The notes under the pieces were generated by a model. That model was not told the origin of the DNA. It made no database searches and was given only the letters and a program-made list of their open reading frames with translations. Below, one piece after another: positions 9,947 through 20,531 of a DNA stretch of 64,000 nt (positions are counted from its first letter, which is position 1; each line of letters opens with the position of its first letter). A program made the translations under genes and the position numbers. This DNA comes from Trichosphaerium sp. ATCC 40318 (lineage: Eukaryota > Discosea > Flabellinia > Trichosidae). Where the stretch lies: assembly GCA_038496445.1 (NCBI GenBank), contig JALMLS010000577.1:868001-932000 (forward strand). The letters run 5' to 3'.

Positions 9947-11909
9947 TCAATAATTGCTGACAAGCGATTTTTCATATTTCTCTAGTTGCTCCATAAAACC
10001 TATATTTGGTTCTACTACAGATATTGTTAACTGTTTTGTTCATGAGACGAAGAAAAAGTAAATTTTTGTGAAAAGTTACCAAAAAAGGAAAATCGTACTT
10101 ATAGATCTACGCTCGCGCAAAAATACAATAGCATCCTTCAATTGTTTTTTATGCATCTTCATTAACCACGCTATAACAAGAGTTGCACTTCTTGACACAC
10201 CAGCTTGACTAAAACAATTCGTGAATAAGGTGATCCAGCTTTAAAAAAAAAAGTACCAGTGAACAAGGACTTTTCCATTCTTTCTTGCTTCTTCAATAAA
10301 CGCTATACTATCATCAAAATATGTTAAAATCTCTTGATCTTCAGTATCTTGTATATCAAGTATTTTATAAGTAAAGTCCTAAGCTACTTAGACTAATAAC
10401 AGTATCATCTAAAGCAAGAATACATTTTCAAAATAAATCCTATCGGTCTTGAACGCAGCGTTAAGAACATGAGTAATGCCAAGATGAGCCAACCCTCTTC
10501 TATTTCCAGCACCACCAAATCCGCTAATAAATACTTTCTAATCACGTGCGTCAAAACGGCGTTAAAGTTATAAAAAAATTAAATTGTGTCAAAAAAGATG
10601 TAAGTACCGTACCTCAGTTACTTGGTTTGGAATTGTTGAATGAAAAGACAGAAAGTGCTTGTGATTGACGATAGACTCCGGCAATTCAAAAAAGAAGTTA
10701 TGGCTACAGTGAAATCTGTGCAACCTGTCAAGTATTTCTTTGTTGAAAACCGGAGGGTAAGTCTTCAATAGGTTTTCTGCAATATTAATTTTACGCAATG
10801 AGTGCTCTGTCAGTTGCACTACACTCTGTGGAATAGCCTCAAGAAAATTGGTCTGCACATTGAGCATTTCCAAATTCACGAGCGTATGAAGGTGTTCAAG
10901 TCTTCTAATACAATTTCCACTTTGTATAGAGTTAATAAAGAATTATATTTGATGTATTGTACCCCAATTCTAGTGTAACGAGGTTTGAAAGATTTTCTAC
11001 GCAACCGCCAACACCTGATAGGTTGTTTTGACTAAGATCCAGATGCTTTAGATTTAAAGCACCAGCCAAGGCAGGAAATATTGTCAAACTGTTTTTGCTC
11101 ATATTCACAACAGTAAGATTAACCAACGGCTGTGAACGAAAGTTAATAAATTGATGAACCTTCCACTAGTGTAAGCTAACCCTCAACTGAACGCCGTGCG
11201 TTAATTTATTATCTCCAAGTTGTAACCGCTCGAGTCTCGTAAGTCTATCAAAACCATCGAGTGCTACCTCATCGCGATTAGAAACGCATCTCAAGCAATT
11301 AGTTGACTTACAATCAATACCATTACTGCTCAATCTTAGGACTTTTAATGAAGCAGGAAGTCCATCAGCATCTAATAACTCATTGGTGCAAACATCGAGA
11401 TACGTCAAGTGTGATAACCTTTAACAGTATGTCACGTGACTGTAACAATTAGTCCCTTCTTTGAGTTTTTTTCCTTTTTACCTTTGAATGTCTGGCAACC
11501 GTTTTATATCGTTACAGTGAAGGCGCAATTCTCGAAGCTGAACCAATTTCTCGACGCCTGAAAGCGACTGTACATCGCATAGGCCCATGGAAAGGATTTT
11601 AAGACTATAAATCAGTTAATAGTGATCCCAATAGCCCAGTTGTAACGCACGTTGTAAGACTTTGCAATACTGATGGGAAACTAACGAAAGTGTTCAAATT
11701 GAGCTTCAAACTCATAATATTCGTGAAAGCTACGATAGAATGCGGTAATACACCGTTAAATTCGTTTTGCGTGAGGTCTAACTCACCAACACGCTCCTAT
11801 GCATAATTTCGCTTGCGCGGCTTAGTTATATACGTACGGCATTCTCGGTTAATAACAACTTATCAGGCAACTCATTGATGCCTTTATTACGCAAAGACAC
11901 CCTCCGCAT
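9947..11909 (-). CDS. LRR-containing dual-specificity phosphatase 1 (MAPK-phosphatase type)
   Basis: ATG at 11909 (MRRVSLRNKGINELPDKLL) opens a series of LRR exons: LKILSMGLCDVQSL, LRELRLHCNDIKRLPDI, LKVLRLSSNGI, LKHLDLSQNNLSG, LEMLNVQTNFLEAIP. A dual-specificity phosphatase domain follows: FISGFGGAGNRRGL, HLGITHVLNAA, KILDIQDTEDQEI, KVLVH, then after an intron the P-loop C-Q-A-G-V-S-R-S (CX5R, nucleophile Cys split by the intron). It ends PNIGFMEQLEKYE with stop TGA at 9947-9949. The family removes phosphate from Tyr and Ser/Thr, commonly on MAP kinases; the LRRs probably bind substrate or adaptor. LRR-DUSPs of this layout are known from Dictyostelium and Entamoeba. A paralogue sits at 29442-31021. 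Exon borders within the LRR part are approximate. Confidence 0.88.
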
Positions 11910-12128
11910 CACAAAACTTCAGGAAGATACCGTTGACGGTTTGCCTGCGTGTCACAAGAGGTATCAGTCCCAAGAACAAGCGATATACTTGCCTTAAATA
12001 CAAATCAACTCAAAAGACAAAAAATGTGACAGCTCCGCAGTTGTTCATGTTAAAGTAATTTATATGTACACTGTATACAAGAGAAAAACCTACGCAAAGC
12101 GTAGAGGTAGAAGCCACATTAACCACAA

Positions 12129-13140
12129 TTACTCTTCAGGAGTTGCTTCCTCGCCTTCTTCTTCTTCCTTCTCTGCTTCTTCTTCTTCTGCGTCTGTGTC
12201 TTTGTTTGAAGCCCATAATGACAAGTTTTCTCTAAGCAATTGAAGAATTAGAGTTGTCTCTTTATAACTGTCATCTGTGAGTCTGTCCAAGTCGGAAATG
12301 GCGTCATCAAAGGCCTTTTTGGCAAGGGCACAAGCTTCATCCTGATTATTCAAAATCTCGTAGTAAAATACGCTAAAGTTCAAAACAAGGCCAAGTCGGA
12401 TAGGATCAGTTGGTGGCCTGTTACTTGCAGCTACCTTTACAGCTTCCTTGTAAGACTCAAGAGCCCTGTTAGCAGCATCTGTACGCTTATCGCCAGTGCT
12501 GAATTCGGCCATGTAACGAAGGTAGTCGCCCTTCATTTTGAGGTAAAATACTTTTGACTCGCTAGTTGTAGATTTGGCGATGAGCTCTTTGGTTAGAACG
12601 CCTAGAATATCGTTACAAATGTCCGTGAGCTCTGCTTCGATTTTTTCGCGGTATGCGTTTACTTTAGCAATCTTGGTAGCATTTTCATCTCTAGAGCAAA
12701 GGTGAGCGTGTATTACAAAAATAGTTGAAAACTAAAGCAGTTACATACCGCTCAACTTCTTTCACTTGAATTGATGAAACAATACGCCAAGCTGCGCGTC
12801 TTGCGCCTATTACGTTTTTGTATGCAACAGAGAACAAATTTCGCTCCTCAATTGACAGTTCAAAACCACCCAACGCTACTTTTTTAACGGCTTCGACCAT
12901 CTCTGGATAACGTTCCGCCTACATTTTGTTCGTTAAAAGCGTTTGTGAGCCAGTAAGTAACGATCACTTTTGATTTGCTGTTTGTGGTTGTTTTAGGCTC
13001 TAACTACGCGAAAAATCTTCAGGGAGCTCCAACATACAAACAACAAACAAAAAACAAGCGTAAACGTTGATTTGGCTAAAATTTGGCCGTACTTGTTCAG
13101 CTAGCTTTGCAATGTATACGTTTTCTTCCCTTGGATCCAT
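12129..13140 (-). CDS. 14-3-3 protein
   Basis: Three exons: 13093-13140 ([16 protein letters not shown]), 12749-12918 and 12129-12690, joined by GTACGG and GTATGT donors and TAG acceptors, all in frame. Exon 2 carries the hallmark [20 protein letters not shown]. Exon 3 has the phosphopeptide-binding helices ([10 protein letters not shown]), the signature [14 protein letters not shown] with the second family motif near [12 protein letters not shown], and LRENLSLW, then an acidic Glu-rich tail typical of the family. Length is about 260 residues, normal for 14-3-3. Dimeric cytosolic adaptor that binds phospho-Ser/Thr motifs. It lies head to tail behind the LRR-phosphatase, about 220 bp away, and divergent from the CH-domain gene. 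Confidence 0.98.
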
Positions 13141-13658
13141 TGTATTGATTGTGTTATAGTAAAGTTGGATGAACGAACACAGACTTTTTTTGACAGCCAA
13201 AGTCGGCAACATCACTGTACTCCTGTACAGTGCCAGTGACACAGCTAACCGAAATCCCTTTCATTGAAACTCCTGAAGGAGTTGCGCATAGAGTCAACTG
13301 CAGCGACACATGTCATGCGAAACAAAGCGTCAATCAAGTCTGCAATGGAGGACCAACACTTGTGACTGCGTGTTCGGCCATCGGAATTGTAGCAAAACAA
13401 TGCACCAAAGAGAACAAACAATTGCAACCTAAACTGGTTGCAAAGCGCGTATACTAGCAGTCTACTTACAGGATGTAGTCTGAAAATCCCAGGTTGTAGT
13501 GGAAAGATCAGAAGATAAGCCTTATTTAGTCACGGTCAGGTAAACAATTAAGATTCGCTTCATTGCTCTTTTGGAAGTTTTGTATTGCATCTACATTGCG
13601 TCATATTCTGCGGAGTTTATTATTACAAAATAAAACGAGGAGTACGGTATAAGTTGAA
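13141..13658. other. Divergent intergenic region between 14-3-3 and the CH-domain gene
   Basis: About 520 bp between two divergent starts, presumably holding both promoters. An open stretch at 13230-13457 has no recognisable product. I see no clear TATA box or RNA gene. Confidence 0.45.
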
Positions 13659-16224
13659 ATGAGCCGCAACAGACGATCTACAGCGATACGCCAAGCGTTG
13701 AACGACAAGCAAATCGCCACACAAGGCAAGGTATGACAATAATAATAAAAGACAATCACAAACGCTCCCAATCTTACCACAAGCAAGGTATACAAAAAAT
13801 GGATGAACTCTATTCTAAAAGCGCGTAATGTTGAAATAACCAACGTTATCGAAGATCTTAAGCAAGGATACCAGTTCTTTCACCTCTTAGAAGTACACTT
13901 GCAAGATTTTATCGTCTTTTAACTCTTTTGGTTAGATTCTATCCGGCAAAACCTTGCCATCGCAAAAATGGAAAACAAAGAAGGTCGCTTCCCCACGTAA
14001 AACCTCGAGCCAGAAGTTTAATCGCATTTCTGAATTAAATCTGTTGTTAAGCTTTATTGCTGATGAGGGCATCGCATTGACACTCATAGCAACAGGTACG
14101 TCAACTTATTTATGCACAACGTTCAGCTGTTAAAACCGTTTTTTTTCTCTTTACTTATTTGTCCGCTATCTGTTTCCAAGTCGTTGACGGCCTTTAGATA
14201 TACAAGAAGGTAACGCTGTGCTTATATTCGGACTGATTTGGATGGTTATTTTGAAATACCAAAACATTAGCCGAAATACTCTTCTTGAGTGGACAAAAAA
14301 ATCTATTGAAAGCTTTGAAGTTAAACTAGGGAACTTTACCTCACAGTAAGTCCAGTTACCTGTAAAATCTTGTTATTTCTTATTTTTACTCACTCCTTTA
14401 TAAGTTGGGTTGATGGTACAGCTTTCGTAGCATTAGTGGCATCGCTGGACGATAAAGCAATCAATTTCGAAAAGTTAAAAGAGGTATAATCGAACATTTT
14501 GTGTTTTTTATTTTTTTTGATTGACAATCCGTTTTAAAAGGCAAGTCCAGAAACAAGGATTAAAAAAGCAGTAAACACGGCCCATAAGAAGGTATTCCCC
14601 TTTTTTGTTCCCTTTATTTTATTCACAAAAATTAGTTTGGTATTCCCAAGCTTCTTGAGGTTAGTGATGTTTATCCTGGTCCACCTGATGAGAATGTTGT
14701 AATGATGTATGTATCGTTCTTTAAAAATGTACGCACAGGTTTTTCTTCTTCTCTCGCTTTTTTGGAGCATTGTATGTATACAACTTGGTTCTTACTATCT
14801 TTCTTAGCACACAAAGAAACCAAAACCAAGGTACAATTTCGATTAATTCCGAGATCTATAAAAAAAAACGGACTTCTTCTTTGACATTGTCGATGATTTT
14901 TGACTTACTCGTTGTTCTGTTTTTAGAGTTGATCCTAGAGATATTAAAATTGATGATCAAGATAAGACTATTCAGAATTTAACTACTGCTGTTTCCAATA
15001 TATCTAAGGCAGCTGAAGAAAAAGATAAAGTTGTAAAATCATTATCAGCTAAAGTTGATATAATACCTTCGCTTAAAAAAACGATTAGTACTCAAGATGA
15101 GACAATAGAACGTCTCAAAGCTGAGTTAGAAGCTTCAAGGAAAAAAGAAGAATCATCAAATCAAGTACTACAAAAGCTTAAGAATGATCAGATTCCTGTA
15201 CTACGTCAAGCTTTAAAGGAAAAAGTCCAACGTGTTGGTGAATTAGTTTTACAACTTAAAGAGTTGCAAACAAAGGATGAGATAATACTTCAACTAAAGG
15301 ATGCGGTAGAAGATAAAGAAAAGAGTATTGGTGACTTGACTAAAGAGATGAGGAACGTATTACAAATGTTAAGAGATACAAAGGTGCGTATTTCTTTTTC
15401 GGTTTCTTTTTCGCTTAAAATTTGTTGTCTGATGTAATTCTAGGCTGCTCTGGTTGCTGTGACTAAAAAGAGTAAAACCTATGTTATCAAGCTTGCTGAG
15501 CTTAAATCTATTATCGATGCTGGTGGTGAATTATCACTTGAAGATCAACTACAAGACTTGAAAATCAAGATGGAAGAACAACAGAATAAAATTATGGAAT
15601 TACAACAACAACTTCTCGAAGCCGAGAAACAGGTATCTTACTAACCACTCCACTCTTAAATTACTAAAACATAACAAAGGCACGTGCTCTACAAGCAAAC
15701 TTGTCAAAGGCCCAAGGTGCAAGCGACTCTGATATTGAGAACAGCAGGGTACGTTACTTGGTTTAACACTTGCGAGTTTTTTTTTATTAAAGTCGTGTTT
15801 TGTAGATCGTACAAGAGTTACTTGCAGCCCAAACTTCAATGAGAGATGAGATTGACGAAGCTAGAGATACAAATGCGTATGTTTATTTTTATCACCTTTC
15901 TTTAAAGCATTTTTTTTGATGTTCTTGAATCATTGTTGTTTTAGTGAATTACGTGAGCTCTTAGAGTTCTTGAATACGAATTACAAGACACTTGTAAAAG
16001 ATAATAAGGTTACCACTACATCATTATCAAGCCATGAAGCAAGTTGTGGTGCTACAGTTGATGATTTACAAGAATTACTTGAAACAAACAAAAATGCTAT
16101 TGAAAGCATGATAAACAAACTACAAATTCTCAAAAAGGTACGCTTGTTTCTCCTGTTCTTCAGTTTTTCTTCTTCTTTCGCTGTTATGTATTTAAAAACT
16201 GACTGAACAATTTAGGAAAAGTAG
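13659..16224 (+). CDS. Tandem calponin-homology, coiled-coil actin-binding protein (cortexillin/alpha-actinin-like)
   Basis: ATG at 13659 (MSRNRRSTAIRQALNDKQ). CH1: VYKKWMNSILKARN, then GYQFFHLLEV, ILSGKTLP, LLSFIADEGIALT, then DIQEGNAVLIFGLIWMVIL. CH2: WVDGTAFVALVASLDD, FGIPKLLEVSDVYPGPPDEN, VVMMYVSFF. From about 14935 the protein is a long heptad-rich coiled coil with many KE/Q/L repeats (e.g. LKDAVEDKEKSIGDLTKEM, LQDLKIKMEEQQNK), ending at an in-frame exon EK-stop at 16216-16224. At least nine short introns, many with GTACG or GTAAG donors. Paired CH domains form an actin-binding unit; the coiled coil probably dimerises it, as in cortexillins. No spectrin repeats or EF hands are visible, which argues against true alpha-actinin. 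It converges on squalene synthase with a 137-bp gap. Confidence 0.88.
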
Positions 16225-16361
16225 ACATAGCGATGATTGTGACACCCAAACAAGCGAAATTACTTTCGAATTGACTTTTGGTTGACTTTCAATAATAAAA
16301 TTGAGATTTCTCTTTTTTTATCTTGTTTTAATTATTTACTTGACACGAATGATGTATTTTT

Positions 16362-18717
16362 TTAATCTTCCTTTGTTCGTAGTTCGTTGTTTAGTCTTTC
16401 TTCAAGACTATCAAGTAGTTTGTTCATTCTAGAAAGGTGTTGTTAGATTAAAAACAGCGTCTTTTTGTTTAGAACTTACCTCTCAGCGCTAGGGTCATTA
16501 GGAGGTACCTTTGCTCTAATTTTCTTCACATAGCGAAGAAATAGTCTGCAAACACTTTCAAAATTCTTGCAAGCGAGAATGAGCTACAACAAAAAAATGT
16601 CAATATTAATATTAATTCGATAAAACGCTCATTTATGAATTGAACGTGGTAATCATCTTACTTTTACAGCCTCTCCTTTTCTGATCTTTACTTCCCATCG
16701 AAATACGTCAATATTATTGTAACATACGTGAAGAGTAGAAATTGCCATAACCTATGAACATAATAAGCACGAAATGACTGAAATTCAGTTGATTGTAAAA
16801 TCTGTCGTTTATCATTCTTCGGGCTTTTGTTTGTTTTTTTTGAAATAAATCAGTACTTACTTGAGGAATGGCGCAAAATTTAAACACACTTGGTTCTTGT
16901 AGTATCTTCATATAATCTAGACTAGCCATAGCATGTTTTAATGCGTCTGTTACCATATGGTTGATAAGTTTCAATGCTTTCGTGTTGTTTTTCCATTCTT
17001 TAAAATCGCCAATAGCACCAGAGTATTGGCTCCTAAAAACGAAATTTTTTAGTGATATTCTTTCTTATCCAAAGATGAAAAAAATATAACTCAAACGTTG
17101 AGCCAAAATATTCGTTCTACGTACCAGATTTCTTCTGGGTAGAATATCCTAGGTGGAACCTCTAATACGTCCTCTAAGTAGTCACGTGTGATATTAGTCT
17201 TTTGTAGGAAGAGGCCCATGGAGTTACTCAAGTCTTTAAGTTCATCGATACGAGGATCTGATAATGATTAATAATGAAAATGCAATTCAAAAATACGCTT
17301 CAGGCAGTTTTGTATGAGAAGGGATGTTCGTACCTTCTAATCCTGATGCAGCGAATAATCCTGATAAACCGTGTCCGACGAGCCCAGCAACATAGTGGCA
17401 ATATTTCTCGTACTCAGGAATTGTTTTAACTTCTTTTGTCAAAAATTCTACACAAATAAGCAATTACCAAATGTGCATAACTCATACCAGCCATGCCGTA
17501 TCCCATTTTTTTGCAGATGTCTTCAATGATCAAGCGGTATCTGAACGAGATTAGTGTTGGTTTATACAAGTATTAATGCTTAGTACGACAAAAAAGAAGA
17601 GAAAAAAGAGCCATGTGTCAAATTGTGACACATTTTGTTTCAAAGAAACGTTCAAAAAAAAAAAGAACTTACTTTTCTTTTAGTTCCAAATGAGCGGCAG
17701 TCACTTTATTGAATTGTTTCAATAAATCTCTTTCTCTGTCATTTGTTCCATCTACAAAATATAAATATACTTCCCACTCCAATACATAAACGTGACATCA
17801 AAACAAAAAAAAAAAGAAAAAAAACATTCGTCCAAATACAAAATACTGGTGAGGCAGATGATCATCAAACTTGGCGCTATAGATCTTTTTGACGAAGCCA
17901 CTGGAAGAAAAGGTCTCATTTTTGTGAAAAGTAGCGTTGAATGTCAACTTACAAAGATGCTCAAAGTCTGCCATATTCCATTCACGATCATTTAGGTGCA
18001 AGTAGAATTGTTGTAGTTGCTCAATTTTTTCTTCAACTGGAGGACCCATGTCATCTTCAACAGAGTCCAAACCACGTAATACAAGGTAAAAAATACAAAC
18101 CTAAACGTTCCAAAATTAGTCATAGAGCCCTGTACACTAAGAAACGAAGTGTGGAGTGCTCTTCCAGGCAGTCAATGTGCACAGAAGCGCTTTTTTTCGT
18201 TTTGGAAGGTTGTTTGAGCACAAAAAAGGAGGTATGTAATGCTACGTACTGCTTCCCGCAATTCTGGGTGTAGTTCCAAGATGACGGCGTAAAAACTACG
18301 ACTAGTTTGCTTCAATTTGTCGTAACAGTATTTCATATCACTCGAAATGCCTGTAGGTATTTGTGGTAGTTTGCTAGCGCCAAATAAGTAAATTAGAGAA
18401 AAAAGTGCAAACTCGTACGTTGTAAATAAGAAAACAAACATATAGTACACCTCATCCAAGTGAAAAATGTAACCCAAGTCTTTCTTGAGTTTGGCAATTT
18501 TTACAGGCATACGTAATATATCTGCGTAAAAGCCCCACCATAACGCTAATCCAATGACCAAAGTAACAATGGTTGGTACAGATACGATATTGGTAGGGGT
18601 AGATTCAGTGGCTTCGTCAGTTGCTGCTGAAATAGCCGCAAAAACAAGCACTACCAACGCTATGCTTCGTGTTGGGAACATTGTTGAACAAAGTAACGCT
18701 AAGTGTCTGTTTAGCAT
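16362..18717 (-). CDS. SQS: Squalene synthase (farnesyl-diphosphate farnesyltransferase) with N-terminal membrane anchor
   Basis: Condenses two farnesyl diphosphates to squalene with NADPH, the first committed step of sterol synthesis, at the ER. In order: [20 protein letters not shown]; after an intron [18 protein letters not shown] (first Asp-rich motif); [50 protein letters not shown] (second Asp-rich motif); [23 protein letters not shown], then [11 protein letters not shown]. All are textbook for the family. Oddly, the N-terminus has about 90 extra residues: a signal-like stretch ([16 protein letters not shown]), a polar Thr-rich linker, then a membrane helix ([18 protein letters not shown]). 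The C-terminus ends hydrophilic ([14 protein letters not shown], then [13 protein letters not shown]) without the usual C-terminal helix. The ATG at 18717 is the first in the exon; one at 18681 is also possible. Confidence 0.96.
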
Positions 18718-18858
18718 GGCTTAAAAGGTTGAAAAGCTTCAGTGCACCTTCGAAGGCTCTGTCAAATGTTTGTGAGGCGTGTAATGCACACAAATCTAAG
18801 TCAAACATTCCTTACTTAAGAAAGTACATTTTTTCAGTACAAGCGGGGAAAACAAGCC
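18718..18858. promoter_or_regulatory. Putative bidirectional promoter, squalene synthase / lactonase
   Basis: Only 141 bp separate the divergent start codons of squalene synthase (-) and the lactonase (+), so both promoters must overlap here or lie in the genes. No TATA box is obvious. A pyrimidine-rich ttttttcag lies just before the lactonase. Confidence 0.5.
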
Positions 18859-20297
18859 ATGAATTCATTTCTTATCACTGGAACGTATACGTCAAAACTT
18901 GGTACGAATATTTGTTAGTACGACCGTTTACTTTCGTAGGACACGCACCTAACGCCAACGGAAAGGGTGTCGTAGTATACAAGCTTCAAGACAACTCATC
19001 ATACGGTAAACCGTTTGAAACATGCCTTTCACGTTGCTTATTTTGGATCCTAGTTGAGGTGGCCGTGGACTCTTCTTTACCTCATCCTTCATGGGTAACC
19101 GCTCACCCAACCAAAAGTACATCACCCACATCATGTCACGTTGCTAAATATTATTTCTAGATGTTATATACGCGTGTCACGAGCTTGAAGGCGTTTCTAA
19201 GATTACTTCTTTTAACGTAGACCCTAAGACTGGTAAACTCACGTTAACAAGTACACAAAGCAGTCTAGGCGAGGCAGCATGTCATGGAGAAGTGTACTGA
19301 GACATACTTGCAAAAAATCACGATTTAAATGTCATTTAGCGATAAAACTGGCAAAGTGCTTTTCATCGCTAATTACTCGAGTGGATGTATTACCAGCTTT
19401 ATAATTAATGATGACGGAAGTTTGCAGCCTTCAGCAGATCACGTACGCTTTGTTATTGCTTATTCTTCCCGATAATATTGTTTACGTATCAATTAGCTAA
19501 AGTTTGGCGGTAGTGGTCCAAACAAGAGTAGACAAGAAGGGCCACATGCTCACGGAACGTTTATTGATTACACTACCAATACACGTATGTTAGTGCCAAA
19601 CTTGGGTAATGATACAGTTCATGTTTGCCAGGTAAGCACGTGACATTCTTTCCTTGAGAAAGTCATTTATTTTTTTGGTAGTTTGACACACAAGGCAAAA
19701 TGAAAGAGATTTCGTGTTTGAAATTAGATGCAGGCTCAGGTCCTAGACATGTTGTGTATCACCCAACTCTAGACATTGTATACGTACTGTCAGAACTCCT
19801 TCCCACAGTAACGGTACGGAGCATTCATTTTAGGTTATCTTTTTCCGGTAACATTTTTCTGCCAGGTTTGTTCTTGGGATCACAAGGGAGAATTGAAAAG
19901 TATTACCTCTGCTTCTTTAGTTCCGGAGGGATTTACAGGCTCAACTAACGCAGCTGCTATACGGTTTCACGCGAAATCAAATACGTTATACTGCTCTAAC
20001 CGCTTCTACGATACAATCTCTTCCTTTGACGTAACCTTTTGTTGCTTTTTTTTTGAAAAACCTAAGTTGTGTTAGGTTGACTCGAAAGGAAACATTACAC
20101 CAAAATCACACACGAGCACGCACGGTAAAACTCCTCGCGACATGCAATTCAACCCAGACGGAACGCTTTTATATGTAGCGAATCAAGACTCCGATGATAT
20201 TCAAGTATTCTCTGTGGCTCAAGATACTGGTGACTTGACTCACGTTCCTAAGTCAGAAATTAAAATGAGTGGACCCACGTGCTTGTTGTTTTGGTAA
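18859..20297 (+). CDS. Lactonase-family seven-bladed beta-propeller (6-phosphogluconolactonase type)
   Basis: ATG at 18859 (MNSFLITGTYTSKLG). Exons join in frame to give GVVVYKLQD, VEVAVDSSLPHPSWVTAHP, VIYACHELEGVSKITSFNVD, GKVLFIANYSSGCITSF, then the hallmark GGSGPNKSRQEGPHAHGTFI, MLVPNLGNDTVHVCQ, GSGPRHVVYHPTLDIVYVL, GKTPRDMQFNPDGTLLYVAN, and a stop at 20295-20297. The GSGPN-RQ-PHAH motif and the ANY/ANQ blade ends identify the bacterial Pgl / muconate-cycloisomerase-type lactonase family, which hydrolyses sugar lactones such as 6-phosphogluconolactone. About seven short introns. No signal peptide is seen, so it is likely cytosolic. The true substrate in this organism is unproven. Confidence 0.92.
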
Positions 20298-20531
20298 AAA
20301 TAGAAACCTAACTAAGTTTGCATTACAAGTAATAAACCCTGGTATGTTACCTGGTTTAAGTACGGAATAAAATCAATAAAAAACCAGTAATTTTTACCAA
20401 TAACAAAAAGAAGACAGTCTGACTTTTTTTAAAATCTCGTTCGCAAAAATACAGACTGGAATTACCTTATCAGCACATGGAATATTAATTACGCGGGACA
20501 TAGAGACGTACAAGCGTGTCAAGAAATTGTA

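Noticed and set aside
13230-13457. 75-codon plus-strand ORF between 14-3-3 and the CH-domain gene
   Set aside because: No motif, lies in a divergent promoter region and overlaps an equally open antisense frame.
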